This document shows positions 28,646 to 36,608 of a DNA stretch of 64,000 nucleotides, one piece after another. The position numbers were made by a program, and so were the translations under genes. The stretch is from UBA7359 sp964523895 (lineage in GTDB: Bacteria; Pseudomonadota; Gammaproteobacteria; Eutrophobiales; Eutrophobiaceae). The stretch is taken from positions 56,795 through 120,794 of the forward strand of contig CAZGBJ010000005.1 of the NCBI GenBank assembly GCA_964523895.1, given 5' to 3'. How positions within the stretch are numbered: position 1 is the stretch's first letter; the number at the start of each line of letters is the position of its first letter. The notes below the pieces were generated by a model. It saw only the letters and a program-made list of their open reading frames with translations. It searched no databases and had not been told where the DNA came from.

Positions 28646-29230
28646 TTAGGGGATTTCTATTCCCTGATTTCGTAATATTTCACAAAGTCGAATTAATGGT
28701 AGCCCAATTAACGCTGTTGGGTCATCACCTTCCATTTTCGAAAGTAAGCTTACCCCAAGTTTTTCTGACATAAAGCTGCCAGCACATTGATAAGGCTGTT
28801 CCTTGTTTAAATAGTTTTCAATTTCATCTTCATCAAGGATTCGAAAACTTACACCATATTTGACGACATCTTTTTCCATTATCTGGGTTTTTCCATTTAA
28901 TACACACAAGCCGGTGTAAAAAGTTAAAGATTTCCCACTCATTGTTGTCAGTTGTTGTCTGGCATTTTCATGGTTGCCGGGTTTTCCGAGGATATTGCCA
29001 TCGCATTCCAGAGCCTGATCTGAGCCAATGATAATGGCCTCTGAATGATTTGAGGCTACCGCCCGCGCTTTTTCTTCCGCCAAACGTACTACGTAATTCT
29101 CTATTGACTCATTTTGTCTATGTTGTTCATCAATATCCGGTGATTTACAGGTAAACTCGATATGAAGGCGTTCGAGCAGCATTTTTCGGTATGGCGATGA
29201 CGAAGCCAGTATAATGTTATGCGACTTGAT
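28646..29230 (-). CDS. yceF: Maf/YceF family nucleotide pyrophosphatase, apparent ATC start
   Basis: Maf-type enzymes hydrolyse non-canonical or modified nucleoside triphosphates. Visible are the conserved Glu/Lys region VVRLAEEKARAVA, IIGSDQALECDG with the catalytic Asp, GKPGNHENARQQL and CAGSFMSEKLG. The first ATG is at 29182, but the diagnostic N-terminus NIILASSSPYRK is encoded in frame just upstream of it. That frame is closed by a TAG immediately before an AGGAG site. The only start-like codon in the right place is ATC at 29230, six bases after AGGAG, giving 194 residues. Either a rare ATC start or a base change is involved. The gene is divergent from yceD, as in E. coli. Confidence 0.82.
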   Translation of the reverse strand: MKSHNIILASSSPYRKMLLERLHIEFTCKSPDIDEQHRQNESIENYVVRLAEEKARAVASNHSEAIIIGSDQALECDGNILGKPGNHENARQQLTTMSGKSLTFYTGLCVLNGKTQIMEKDVVKYGVSFRILDEDEIENYLNKEQPYQCAGSFMSEKLGVSLLSKMEGDDPTALIGLPLIRLCEILRNQGIEIP

Positions 29231-29365
29231 TTTGAGCTCCTAGTGGCTAATTAGTCGTTTATTTTGGCCAAATCTCTATAAATATCAAATAAGTCAGCTA
29301 TTTAATAAAATATCGTTGATATTATTTTGACAGTATCGGGGTCTATCGATAATATTCGCCGCCTG

Positions 29366-29869
29366 ATGCCATCTGACCTGTCGCAATTAATAAATCCATT
29401 GCGTCTCGCTAAATCGAGAGAGCAGATTAAAGGGAATCTCCAACTTGCCTCTCTCGGACGCCTTAAAGGTATTTTGCTAGAGAATACGGGTAAACTGGAG
29501 TACAGCTTATCCTTTGATTTTGATGAGTCTGGCACCTGTATCGTTGAATCTGTTATTGATAGTGAATTAATACTTGAGTGTCAAAGATGTCTTAAACCTG
29601 TCGCTATTGAGATTCATAAAGTCTCATTGCTGGGGGTTATTAAAGATAAAGATGAGATAGATGCTTTGGCCAAAGAATATGAGCCCTTACAGTTGGACGA
29701 AGAAACTATTTCTGTTGAGGAATTGCTTGAGGATGAATTATTATTATCCATTCCGCTCTCTCCCTTGCACGCAGAAAACGAATGTTCTGGTAAAGAAATA
29801 TTAGACCAGGTTAATGCTGATGCAAAACCGCAACCGTTTGCAGTATTAGCGTCATTAAAGAAGAAATAA
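29366..29869 (+). CDS. yceD: YceD family protein (DUF177)
   Basis: YceD proteins are needed for normal 23S rRNA levels and nearly always precede rpmF. The 167-residue sequence has the family core: INPLRLAKSREQIKGNL, then LILECQRCLKPV with the CxxC pair (about 75-86), and the acidic SVEELLEDELLLSIPLSP. A TTG at 29327 extends the frame by 13 codons, but MPSDLSQLINPLRLA matches the usual start better. Neither start has a strong ribosome site. It heads the rpmF-plsX-fab cluster. Confidence 0.88.
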   Translation: MPSDLSQLINPLRLAKSREQIKGNLQLASLGRLKGILLENTGKLEYSLSFDFDESGTCIVESVIDSELILECQRCLKPVAIEIHKVSLLGVIKDKDEIDALAKEYEPLQLDEETISVEELLEDELLLSIPLSPLHAENECSGKEILDQVNADAKPQPFAVLASLKKK

Positions 29870-29915
29870 AGAATTTAGTAAATTTATCTATTAGTAATAT
29901 TGGGAGACTAGTTTC

Positions 29916-30095
29916 ATGGCTGTTCAAAAAACTAAAAAATCAAGTTCAAGACGAGATATGCGTCGTTCACATGATGCTTTGACTTCGTCTACATTATCAA
30001 TTGAACCAACTTCAGGCGAAGTTCATCTTCGACATAATGTTAGTGCTGACGGATATTACCGCGGTAAAAAAGTAATCGACGTTAAAGAAGATTAA
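29916..30095 (+). CDS. rpmF: 50S ribosomal protein L32
   Basis: A 59-residue basic protein beginning MAVQKTKKSSSRRDMRRSHD and ending YYRGKKVIDVKED, diagnostic for proteobacterial L32. It is preceded by GGGAG nine bases before the ATG. It has no zinc-binding Cys residues, so it is the zinc-independent form. It sits in the standard yceD-rpmF-plsX order. Confidence 0.97.
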   Translation: MAVQKTKKSSSRRDMRRSHDALTSSTLSIEPTSGEVHLRHNVSADGYYRGKKVIDVKED

Positions 30096-30148
30096 TAATA
30101 ATCAAGCTATATTTATCCAGAGATGAAATAAGTTACTCTGGATAGTCT

Positions 30149-31177
30149 ATGTCTTCGAATTCTATAATAGCACTTGACGCAATGGGCGGAGATTTTGGCC
30201 CATCAGAGATAGTGCCCGCTGCACTTGCCGTTCTTAAAAAACATACCGATCTTAATCTTATTCTTGTAGGAAAAGAGAATGTCGTGCTTGAAGAATTGCA
30301 AAATAATAATGCGACAGAGCACAAACGAATTAAATTAATTCATGCTCCTGAAGTGGTCGAAATGCATGAAGCTCCGTCCCATGCCCTACGTAATAAAAAA
30401 GAATCATCTATGCGGCTTGCAATTGAACAAGTACGAGATGGCCATGCTTCAGCCTGTGTTAGCGCCGGTAATACGGGAGCGCTAATGGCAACATCAAGAT
30501 TTATCCTGAAAATGCTTCCCGGCATGGATCGTCCCGCAATTTGTACTATTTTACCCGGTACTCATGGACACACACACGTACTTGATTTGGGTGCTAATGT
30601 AGACTCAAGTTCTGAACAGCTATTTCAATTTGCCGTTATGGGAGCACAGTTAACCAGTGCAGTAGAACATAAAGAAAATCCTTCAATTGCGCTTTTAAAT
30701 GTGGGTGAAGAGGATATTAAGGGGAATGACAGAGTTAAACAGGCCGCTACTTTGCTGGCTGAAAGCCATTTGAATTACATTGGTTTTGTTGAAGGGACCG
30801 ATTTATATAGAGGCGAAGTTGATGTCATTGTTTGTGATGGCTTTGTTGGAAATATTGCATTAAAAGCAAGTGAAGGTCTTGCTGAATTCCTCCGTTACCA
30901 TGCCACCAAACAGTTTAGAAGTAGTTATTACGCAAAGCTTGCGGCTTTTATTGCTATGCCCGTACTAAAAGCACTAAAACGTAAAATTGATCCAAAAAAT
31001 TATAATGGTGCCTCATTGCTTGGTCTTCGAGGCATTGTTATAAAGAGTCATGGAAGCGCTGATAGAGCTTCTTTTGCAACTGCAATTGAAGAAGCGATTA
31101 TTGAAGTAGAGAATAATGTTCCTGAAAAAATTAATACTAAACTGGAACAATTATTAATTGATAGGCAAAGTCTCTAG
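30149..31177 (+). CDS. plsX: Phosphate acyltransferase PlsX
   Basis: PlsX makes acyl-phosphate from acyl-ACP for phospholipid synthesis. The 342-residue protein shows IIALDAMGGDFGPSEIVPAAL at the start, VSAGNTGALMA, RPAICTILP, LDLGANVDSSSEQLFQFA and VCDGFVGNIALKASEG. This is full length. Its last base abuts the fabH start with no gap, so translation is probably coupled. Confidence 0.97.
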   Translation: MSSNSIIALDAMGGDFGPSEIVPAALAVLKKHTDLNLILVGKENVVLEELQNNNATEHKRIKLIHAPEVVEMHEAPSHALRNKKESSMRLAIEQVRDGHASACVSAGNTGALMATSRFILKMLPGMDRPAICTILPGTHGHTHVLDLGANVDSSSEQLFQFAVMGAQLTSAVEHKENPSIALLNVGEEDIKGNDRVKQAATLLAESHLNYIGFVEGTDLYRGEVDVIVCDGFVGNIALKASEGLAEFLRYHATKQFRSSYYAKLAAFIAMPVLKALKRKIDPKNYNGASLLGLRGIVIKSHGSADRASFATAIEEAIIEVENNVPEKINTKLEQLLIDRQSL

Positions 31178-32143
31178 ATGCATTCAAAAATTACTGGAAC
31201 GGGCTCTTATTTACCTGAACGTGTGTTGAGCAACACCGAGCTTGAATCGATGGTTGATACAACGGATGAATGGATACGATCACGTACAGGGATTGAAAAA
31301 AGGCATATCGCAGCTGAAGATGAGACAACTTGTGATCTCACCGAGAAAGCAGCATTACATGCAATTGAGGCAGCTGGGAAAAAGACTGAGGATATTGATC
31401 TTATTATTGTTGCAACAACGACTCCCGATCTTGTTTTTCCCAGTACTGCTTGTCTTTTACAACAGCGTTTAGGCGTACATGGATGTCCTGCATTCGATAT
31501 ACAAGCAGTTTGTACCGGTTTTATCTACGCGGTAAGTATCGCTGATCAATTTATTCGAAATAATAATGCCAAATGTGTGTTGATCGTTGGTGCAGAAACG
31601 ATGTCACGTATTGTTGATTGGAAAGATCGTGATACTTGCGTACTGTTTGGAGACGGTGCTGGCGCTGTGATTCTTGAGTCTAGTGATAAAGCGGGTATTT
31701 TATCTACACACATTCATGCTGATGGAGAATATCAAAATTTATTAAATGTACCTGCCGGCGTTTCAGCCAATCAGGAACAGCTTAAAACAGATAGCGCCTT
31801 TATAAAAATGCAGGGCAATGAAGTTTTCAAAATGGCTGTAAATACACTTGGTCGTATTGTCGATGAAACACTGGCAGCTAATTCAATGAAAAAAGAAGAA
31901 ATAGACTGGTTGGTGCCACATCAGGCTAATATACGAATCATCTCTGCGACGGCAAAAAAATTAAATATGTCTATGGATAACGTTGTTGTCACTGTTGATC
32001 AGCATGGCAATACTTCTGCAGCCTCAGTGCCGTTGGCGCTGGATGTTGCTGTTAGAGATGGGCGAATAAAAGAAAACGATACTGTGTTACTGGAAGCTTT
32101 TGGTGGTGGTTTTACCTGGGGTTCGGCATTGTTACGATATTAA
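31178..32143 (+). CDS. fabH: 3-oxoacyl-ACP synthase III (FabH)
   Basis: FabH condenses acetyl-CoA with malonyl-ACP to start fatty-acid synthesis. The 321-residue protein has the Cys-His-Asn triad in AVCTGFIYA (about Cys113), WLVPHQANIRI (His) and DQHGNTSAASVPLAL (Asn). The N-terminus GTGSYLPERVLSN and DEWIRSRTGIEKR are typical. It begins directly at the end of plsX. Confidence 0.97.
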   Translation: MHSKITGTGSYLPERVLSNTELESMVDTTDEWIRSRTGIEKRHIAAEDETTCDLTEKAALHAIEAAGKKTEDIDLIIVATTTPDLVFPSTACLLQQRLGVHGCPAFDIQAVCTGFIYAVSIADQFIRNNNAKCVLIVGAETMSRIVDWKDRDTCVLFGDGAGAVILESSDKAGILSTHIHADGEYQNLLNVPAGVSANQEQLKTDSAFIKMQGNEVFKMAVNTLGRIVDETLAANSMKKEEIDWLVPHQANIRIISATAKKLNMSMDNVVVTVDQHGNTSAASVPLALDVAVRDGRIKENDTVLLEAFGGGFTWGSALLRY

Positions 32144-32155
32144 TGTTATTTATAA

Positions 32156-33091
32156 ATGACTATGGAATCAAAATTCGCAATTGTTTTTCCCGGACAAGGT
32201 TCGCAATCTCTTGGCATGATGAATGATCTGATTGATATTCAAGCTGATATTAAAGAACTATTTAACACTGCCTCGGAAATTTTAACTTATGACCTTTTGC
32301 AAGTTATTGCTTCCGGTCCTGAGGAAAAATTAAATCAAACTGAAATTACGCAACCTGCATTACTCGCAACAGCCTATGCAACATGGTTAATCTTAAAAGA
32401 AAACTCTGATTTAATGCCAACGGTATTGGCAGGGCATAGCCTGGGGGAATATACAGCGCTTTTATGTGCTGAGGTCATTTCGTTCGAGGATGCTATAGCT
32501 TTGGTTGCAGAGCGAGGACGCTGTATGCAAAAAGCAGTGCCTGATGGTGTTGGAGCAATGGCGGCAATCCTTGGTTTGGATGAAGAACAAATTACACAGG
32601 TTTGTAATGATGTAGCAGAAAACGACATTGTATCCGCAGCTAATTTTAATTCTTCCGGCCAAATTGTTATCGCCGGTCATAAACAAGCAGTGGAAAGAGC
32701 CATTACTGCAGCAAAGGATGCAGGCGCCAAACGGGCTATATTATTACCTGTCAGCGTTCCTTCCCACTGTATGTTAATGGAAGAAGCAGCTAAAGAATTT
32801 GAGGAATCATTAAATAAAATTGCTTTTAAGGAAGCCAAAATACCGGTTTTGCAGAATGTAGATGCAAAAGTAAAATCGTCATCAGATGAGACTAAAACTG
32901 CACTGCTTGAGCAACTTTATAAACCTGTGCGCTGGGTCGACAGCATAAATAATATGAAAAGCATGAATATTACAAAAATAATTGAATGTGGTCCTGGCAA
33001 AGTGCTTTCAGGTTTAATTAAACGTATCGATAGATCATTTGAATTGTTTTCCACTCAAGATGAAGCTTCTTTGAAGAAAGCATTAGAATAA
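32156..33091 (+). CDS. fabD: Malonyl-CoA:ACP transacylase (FabD)
   Basis: FabD transfers malonate from CoA to ACP. In 311 residues: FPGQGSQSLGMM at the N-terminus, the nucleophile in AGHSLGEYTALLCA (about Ser94), QKAVPDGVGAMAAILG, and the His-bearing LLPVSVPSHCMLM. The start is ATG 32156 or the second Met two codons later. It lies 12 bp after fabH. Confidence 0.97.
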   Translation: MTMESKFAIVFPGQGSQSLGMMNDLIDIQADIKELFNTASEILTYDLLQVIASGPEEKLNQTEITQPALLATAYATWLILKENSDLMPTVLAGHSLGEYTALLCAEVISFEDAIALVAERGRCMQKAVPDGVGAMAAILGLDEEQITQVCNDVAENDIVSAANFNSSGQIVIAGHKQAVERAITAAKDAGAKRAILLPVSVPSHCMLMEEAAKEFEESLNKIAFKEAKIPVLQNVDAKVKSSSDETKTALLEQLYKPVRWVDSINNMKSMNITKIIECGPGKVLSGLIKRIDRSFELFSTQDEASLKKALE

Positions 33092-33112
33092 TTATTTTAA
33101 AGAGTTAATAGT

Positions 33113-33859
33113 ATGACTGATAAATATAAAGATAAGATTGTTTTAGTGACTGGTGCCAGTCGAGGCATAGGCAAAGCAATCGCAACTAAATTTGCAGAGC
33201 AAGGTGCTTTTGTCATCGGCACGGCGACAACAGAAAATTCCGCAGAACAAATATCAAAGTATATTGATGAGAATAAATATACGGGAACAGGACTGGTGTT
33301 AAATATTGCAGATAAAGCCTCCGTTGAAGAATTTGGAAATAAGCTCAAAGAATTAAATCCTCCAGATATTCTTATCAATAATGCCGGTATTGCACGTGAC
33401 AATTTATTAATTCGAATGAAAGATGATGAATGGGAAGATGTTCTCGACACGAATTTAACCGGTATGTTTCGTATTACCAAATTATGTCTGCGAGCAATGA
33501 TGAAAGCGCGTTATGGACGCATTATTAATATTAGCTCAGTTGTCGGTTTGTCTGGCAACCCCGGTCAAACAAATTATTCAGCAACAAAAGCCGGGATGAT
33601 AGGTTTTACTCGATCTTTAGCAAGAGAGGTCGGTTCAAGAGGTATTACGGTCAATGCGGTTGCACCTGGTTTTATCGAAACCGATATGACTAATGAATTA
33701 GCCGATGATGTGCGTGAGTCAATGTTAGAGCAAATTACCTTAGGTCGCCTGGGCCAAGCCGAAGAGGTTGCTTCAGTTGTTGAGTTCCTGGCATCTGATA
33801 ATGCAGCCTATATAACAGGTCAAACTCTGAGCGTAAATGGCGGAATGCACATGGGATAA
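33113..33859 (+). CDS. fabG: 3-oxoacyl-ACP reductase (FabG)
   Basis: An NADPH-dependent short-chain reductase for the first reduction step of fatty-acid elongation. The 248-residue protein has the cofactor motif VTGASRGIGKAIA, NNAGIARDN, and the catalytic NISSVVGLSGNPGQTNYSAT with Tyr and Lys four apart (YSATK). The C-terminus ITGQTLSVNGGMHM is typical. It is placed between fabD and acpP. Confidence 0.97.
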   Translation: MTDKYKDKIVLVTGASRGIGKAIATKFAEQGAFVIGTATTENSAEQISKYIDENKYTGTGLVLNIADKASVEEFGNKLKELNPPDILINNAGIARDNLLIRMKDDEWEDVLDTNLTGMFRITKLCLRAMMKARYGRIINISSVVGLSGNPGQTNYSATKAGMIGFTRSLAREVGSRGITVNAVAPGFIETDMTNELADDVRESMLEQITLGRLGQAEEVASVVEFLASDNAAYITGQTLSVNGGMHMG

Positions 33860-33933
33860 ATTTACAATTCACATCTAAATATAGATATAGTTAATTGATT
33901 TTTAAGCAATAATAAAACAGTGTGCAAACAAGC

Positions 33934-33961
33934 TTGCAAGAAGATTTCATTTCACTAAAAT
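33934..33961 (+). promoter_or_regulatory. Candidate sigma-70 promoter for acpP
   Basis: TTGCAA (33934-33939) and TAAAAT (33956-33961) are spaced by 16 bases, upstream of a GACCC/GGGTC hairpin and a strong AAGGGGG ribosome site for acpP. High separate expression of ACP is usual. The call rests on sequence match only. Confidence 0.45.
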
Positions 33962-34008
33962 AGCACACGCAAATCGACCCACAGGGTCACAAGGGGGAAT
34001 TATCCATC

Positions 34009-34245
34009 ATGAGTAGTGTTGAAGAGCGCGTAAAAAAAATCGTTATAGAACAACTAGGCGTTAAAGAAGATGAGGTCACAAATGAAGCATCTTTCGTTGA
34101 TGACTTGGGAGCAGACTCTCTAGATACAGTTGAGTTAGTTATGGCATTAGAGGAAGAATTCAAGACAGAAATTCCGGATGAAGAGGCTGAAAATATTACG
34201 ACGGTTAATCAGGCCGTTAGTTTTATAAATGAAAATCTTGAATAA
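34009..34245 (+). CDS. acpP: Acyl carrier protein
   Basis: A 78-residue acidic protein with the phosphopantetheine attachment site GADSLDTVELVMALEE (Ser37). It carries growing acyl chains for fatty-acid, phospholipid and lipid A synthesis. A very strong ribosome site (AAGGGGG) precedes the ATG. A clear terminator follows 27 bases after the stop. Confidence 0.98.
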   Translation: MSSVEERVKKIVIEQLGVKEDEVTNEASFVDDLGADSLDTVELVMALEEEFKTEIPDEEAENITTVNQAVSFINENLE

Positions 34246-34271
34246 GTCATAGTTTTACAGAACACCAAAGG

Positions 34272-34304
34272 CCGCGTCATGATATTGTCTGACGCGGTTT
34301 TTTT
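34272..34304 (+). terminator. Rho-independent terminator after acpP
   Basis: CCGCGTCA (34272-34279) pairs perfectly with TGACGCGG (34290-34297), followed by seven T (34298-34304). It would end the abundant acpP transcript before the repeat array and fabF. Confidence 0.9.
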
Positions 34305-34470
34305 ATGTACAGGATGTACTGTATGTCGCGAGAGGACAGGAGTCCGAAGCGACTATGTACAGGATGTACTGTATGTCGCGAGAGGACAGGAGTCCGAAGC
34401 GACTATGTACAGGATGTACTGTATGTTGCGAGTGCATGGATGCACAGGAGCAACGATGTACGGGATGTGC
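34305..34470 (+). repeat. Tandem 50-bp hairpin repeat between acpP and fabF
   Basis: Two identical 50-bp units (34305-34354, 34355-34404) and a third, diverged one from 34405 each begin ATGTACAGGATGTACTGTAT. Inside each unit an outer stem encloses an inner hairpin: GTCGC/GCGAC around GGAC-agga-GTCC in units 1 and 2. In unit 3 the same places hold GTTGC/GCAAC around TGCAT-gg-ATGCA, so both stems stay paired despite sequence change. A partial fourth ATGTACGGGATGTGC follows at about 34455. Frames reading through it are low-complexity and not genes. Confidence 0.85.
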
Positions 34471-34523
34471 AAGAACGGCGTTCCAAAATATTCCTTAATT
34501 ATAATAGTAGGTAATAAATTAAA

Positions 34524-35762
34524 TTGAGTAAACGACGTGTCGTTGTCACCGGTTTAGGCATGGTGACACCTGTAGGTAATAGTGTTGATGAAACCTGGAA
34601 AAATATTCTTGCCGGGAAAAGCGGTATTGCATCGCTTGAACATTTTGACACGACAGAATTTAGTACCCGTATTGGCGGCTCTATCCGCAATCTGGAATTG
34701 GATGATTATGTTCCAAGGAAAGAGCAAAAGAAGATGGATCCGTTTATTCATTATGGTCTTGTCGCCGGCATACAGGCGATTAAGAATTCAGGGATAGAAA
34801 TAACTGAAGAAAATGCAGCACGAGTTGGTGTGGCGATTGGTTCAGGTATTGGTGGCTTGCCAGGTATTGAAAAAGGTACGCGCGCTTTTGATAAAGGCGG
34901 ACCCAGAAAAGTATCTCCCTTCTTTGTACCGAGTAATATCATAAACATGATTTCAGGACACTTATCCATCATGTATGGTCTGAAAGGTCCCAATTTTGCC
35001 ATTGTCACTGCTTGTACGACGGGTACACATTGTATTGGTGATGCCGGACGCTTAATTGAATATGGTGATGCTGACGTGATGATTGCTGGTGGTGCAGAAA
35101 TGGCGACCTCTAATACTGGATTAGCAGGATTTGCTTCAGCTAGGGCATTATCTGCTAGAAATGATGAACCGGAACGTGCCAGTCGACCCTGGGATAAGGG
35201 AAGAGATGGCTTTGTGTTAAGTGACGGGGCAGGGGTTATGGTTCTTGAAGAGTACGAACATGCAAAAAAACGTGGCGCAAATATACTTGCCGAACTTTCA
35301 GGTTACGGTATGAGTGGCGATGCGTTTCATATGACTGCTCCCTCAGAAAATGGTGAAGGAGCAGCATTATGTATGACGAATGCATTAAGAAATGGCGCTG
35401 TTAACACTAATGAAATTGATTATATAAATGCCCATGGCACTTCAACACCTGCAGGCGATATAGCAGAAACAATTGCGGTAAAACGTGTGTTTAATAATGA
35501 TGCAAAATCATTGGCTGTGAGTTCAACTAAATCCATGATTGGACATTTACTCGGTGCAGCAGGCGGTGTCGAAGCCATCTTTTCAGTTTTAGCACTACGT
35601 GATCAAATTGCTCCACCAACAATCAATCTTGATGATCCCGATCCCGAATGTGACTTGGATTATGTTCCGCATACAGCCCGGGAAATGAAAATAGAAACAG
35701 CGCTTTCAAATTCATTTGGGTTTGGTGGTACTAATGGATCACTCATCTTCAAAAACATCTAA
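34524..35762 (+). CDS. fabF: 3-oxoacyl-ACP synthase II (FabF), TTG start
   Basis: FabF extends acyl-ACP by two carbons. The 412-residue protein has catalytic Cys164 in VTACTTGTH, and His residues in NAHGTSTPAGD and KSMIGHLLGAAGG. The family start MSKRRVVVTGLGM is encoded with TTG as first codon. The best upstream site (TAGG) is about 14 bases away, so initiation may be weak. The array of hairpin repeats ends about 55 bases upstream, separating it from acpP. Confidence 0.96.
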   Translation: MSKRRVVVTGLGMVTPVGNSVDETWKNILAGKSGIASLEHFDTTEFSTRIGGSIRNLELDDYVPRKEQKKMDPFIHYGLVAGIQAIKNSGIEITEENAARVGVAIGSGIGGLPGIEKGTRAFDKGGPRKVSPFFVPSNIINMISGHLSIMYGLKGPNFAIVTACTTGTHCIGDAGRLIEYGDADVMIAGGAEMATSNTGLAGFASARALSARNDEPERASRPWDKGRDGFVLSDGAGVMVLEEYEHAKKRGANILAELSGYGMSGDAFHMTAPSENGEGAALCMTNALRNGAVNTNEIDYINAHGTSTPAGDIAETIAVKRVFNNDAKSLAVSSTKSMIGHLLGAAGGVEAIFSVLALRDQIAPPTINLDDPDPECDLDYVPHTAREMKIETALSNSFGFGGTNGSLIFKNI

Positions 35763-35765
35763 CAT

Positions 35766-36608
35766 GTGAAGCATCAAATGTTCCTGGTCAATGGCTCTCC
35801 CTGTAATGAGATCAATATTAATGATCGTGGTTTGCAATACGGCGATGGTTTGTTTGAAACGATTGCCGTTGAAAAGAGTTCATTGCTTTGCTGGGATGAA
35901 CACCTGAATCGTTTGCAGCTGGGTTGCAAACGATTAAAAATTTCTATCCCTGATAAAAAAATTTTAGAAGATGAAACCTCTTCCTTGATAAAGTCAGTCG
36001 ATCGTGGCGTGATTAAAATCATAATTACACGTGGGCAAGGCGGCAGAGGTTATGCTTTGCCTAGCAATGTTGAACCGAGCAGAATAATATCTCTTTATCC
36101 CTGGCCTGAATATCCGAACGAAAATTATTCCAGTGGTATTAATGTACGAATATGTGATTATCGATATGTTCAAAATTCAGCCTTGGCTGGCATTAAACAT
36201 TTGAATCGACTTGAACAGGTATTGGCACGATCAGAGTGGACGGATAATTCGATTACTGAAGGGTTTGTCATGGATCAAGAAGGTAATGTTATCGAAGGAA
36301 CGATGAGTAACTTTTTTTGTTTTATTAATGGTACTTTGTGTACGCCTGATTTATCGGCATGCGGTGTTGACGGGATTATTAGAGACAAAATAATAGAACT
36401 CGCTCCGGATTTGAAAATTGATATTGAGATTGAGATTAAAAAAATATCGCTTGAGACATTAAATAATGCCGATGAAGTTTTTGTTTGTAATAGCATTATG
36501 GGTGTATGCCCTGTAAAAATGATTGATAAAAAAATATTTTCTGTCAGTGCAAAAACACAGCAAATTATAAAAGCATTACAAGAACGTCATTATATATCGT
36601 CACCATGA
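35766..36608 (+). CDS. pabC: 4-amino-4-deoxychorismate lyase PabC
   Basis: This PLP enzyme releases p-aminobenzoate for folate synthesis. In 280 residues it shows the class IV aminotransferase pattern: INDRGLQYGDGLFETIAV, the PLP Lys in LAGIKHLNRLEQVLAR, and TEGFVMDQEGNVIEGTMSNF. The frame opens with GTG four bases after fabF; an ATG four codons later (MFLVNG) is the alternative. Position between fabF and mltG is diagnostic. It ends overlapping mltG by four bases. Confidence 0.93.
   Translation: MKHQMFLVNGSPCNEININDRGLQYGDGLFETIAVEKSSLLCWDEHLNRLQLGCKRLKISIPDKKILEDETSSLIKSVDRGVIKIIITRGQGGRGYALPSNVEPSRIISLYPWPEYPNENYSSGINVRICDYRYVQNSALAGIKHLNRLEQVLARSEWTDNSITEGFVMDQEGNVIEGTMSNFFCFINGTLCTPDLSACGVDGIIRDKIIELAPDLKIDIEIEIKKISLETLNNADEVFVCNSIMGVCPVKMIDKKIFSVSAKTQQIIKALQERHYISSP

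Noticed and set aside
34305..34470. Possible CRISPR array
   Set aside because: The 50-bp units abut without unique spacers, there are only three, and no cas genes are present.
34279..34527. Frames of 69-82 codons with repeated CTGCTVCRERTGV-like and MYRMYCM sequence
   Set aside because: They only read through the acpP terminator and the 50-bp repeat array; no ribosome site and no resemblance to a protein family.
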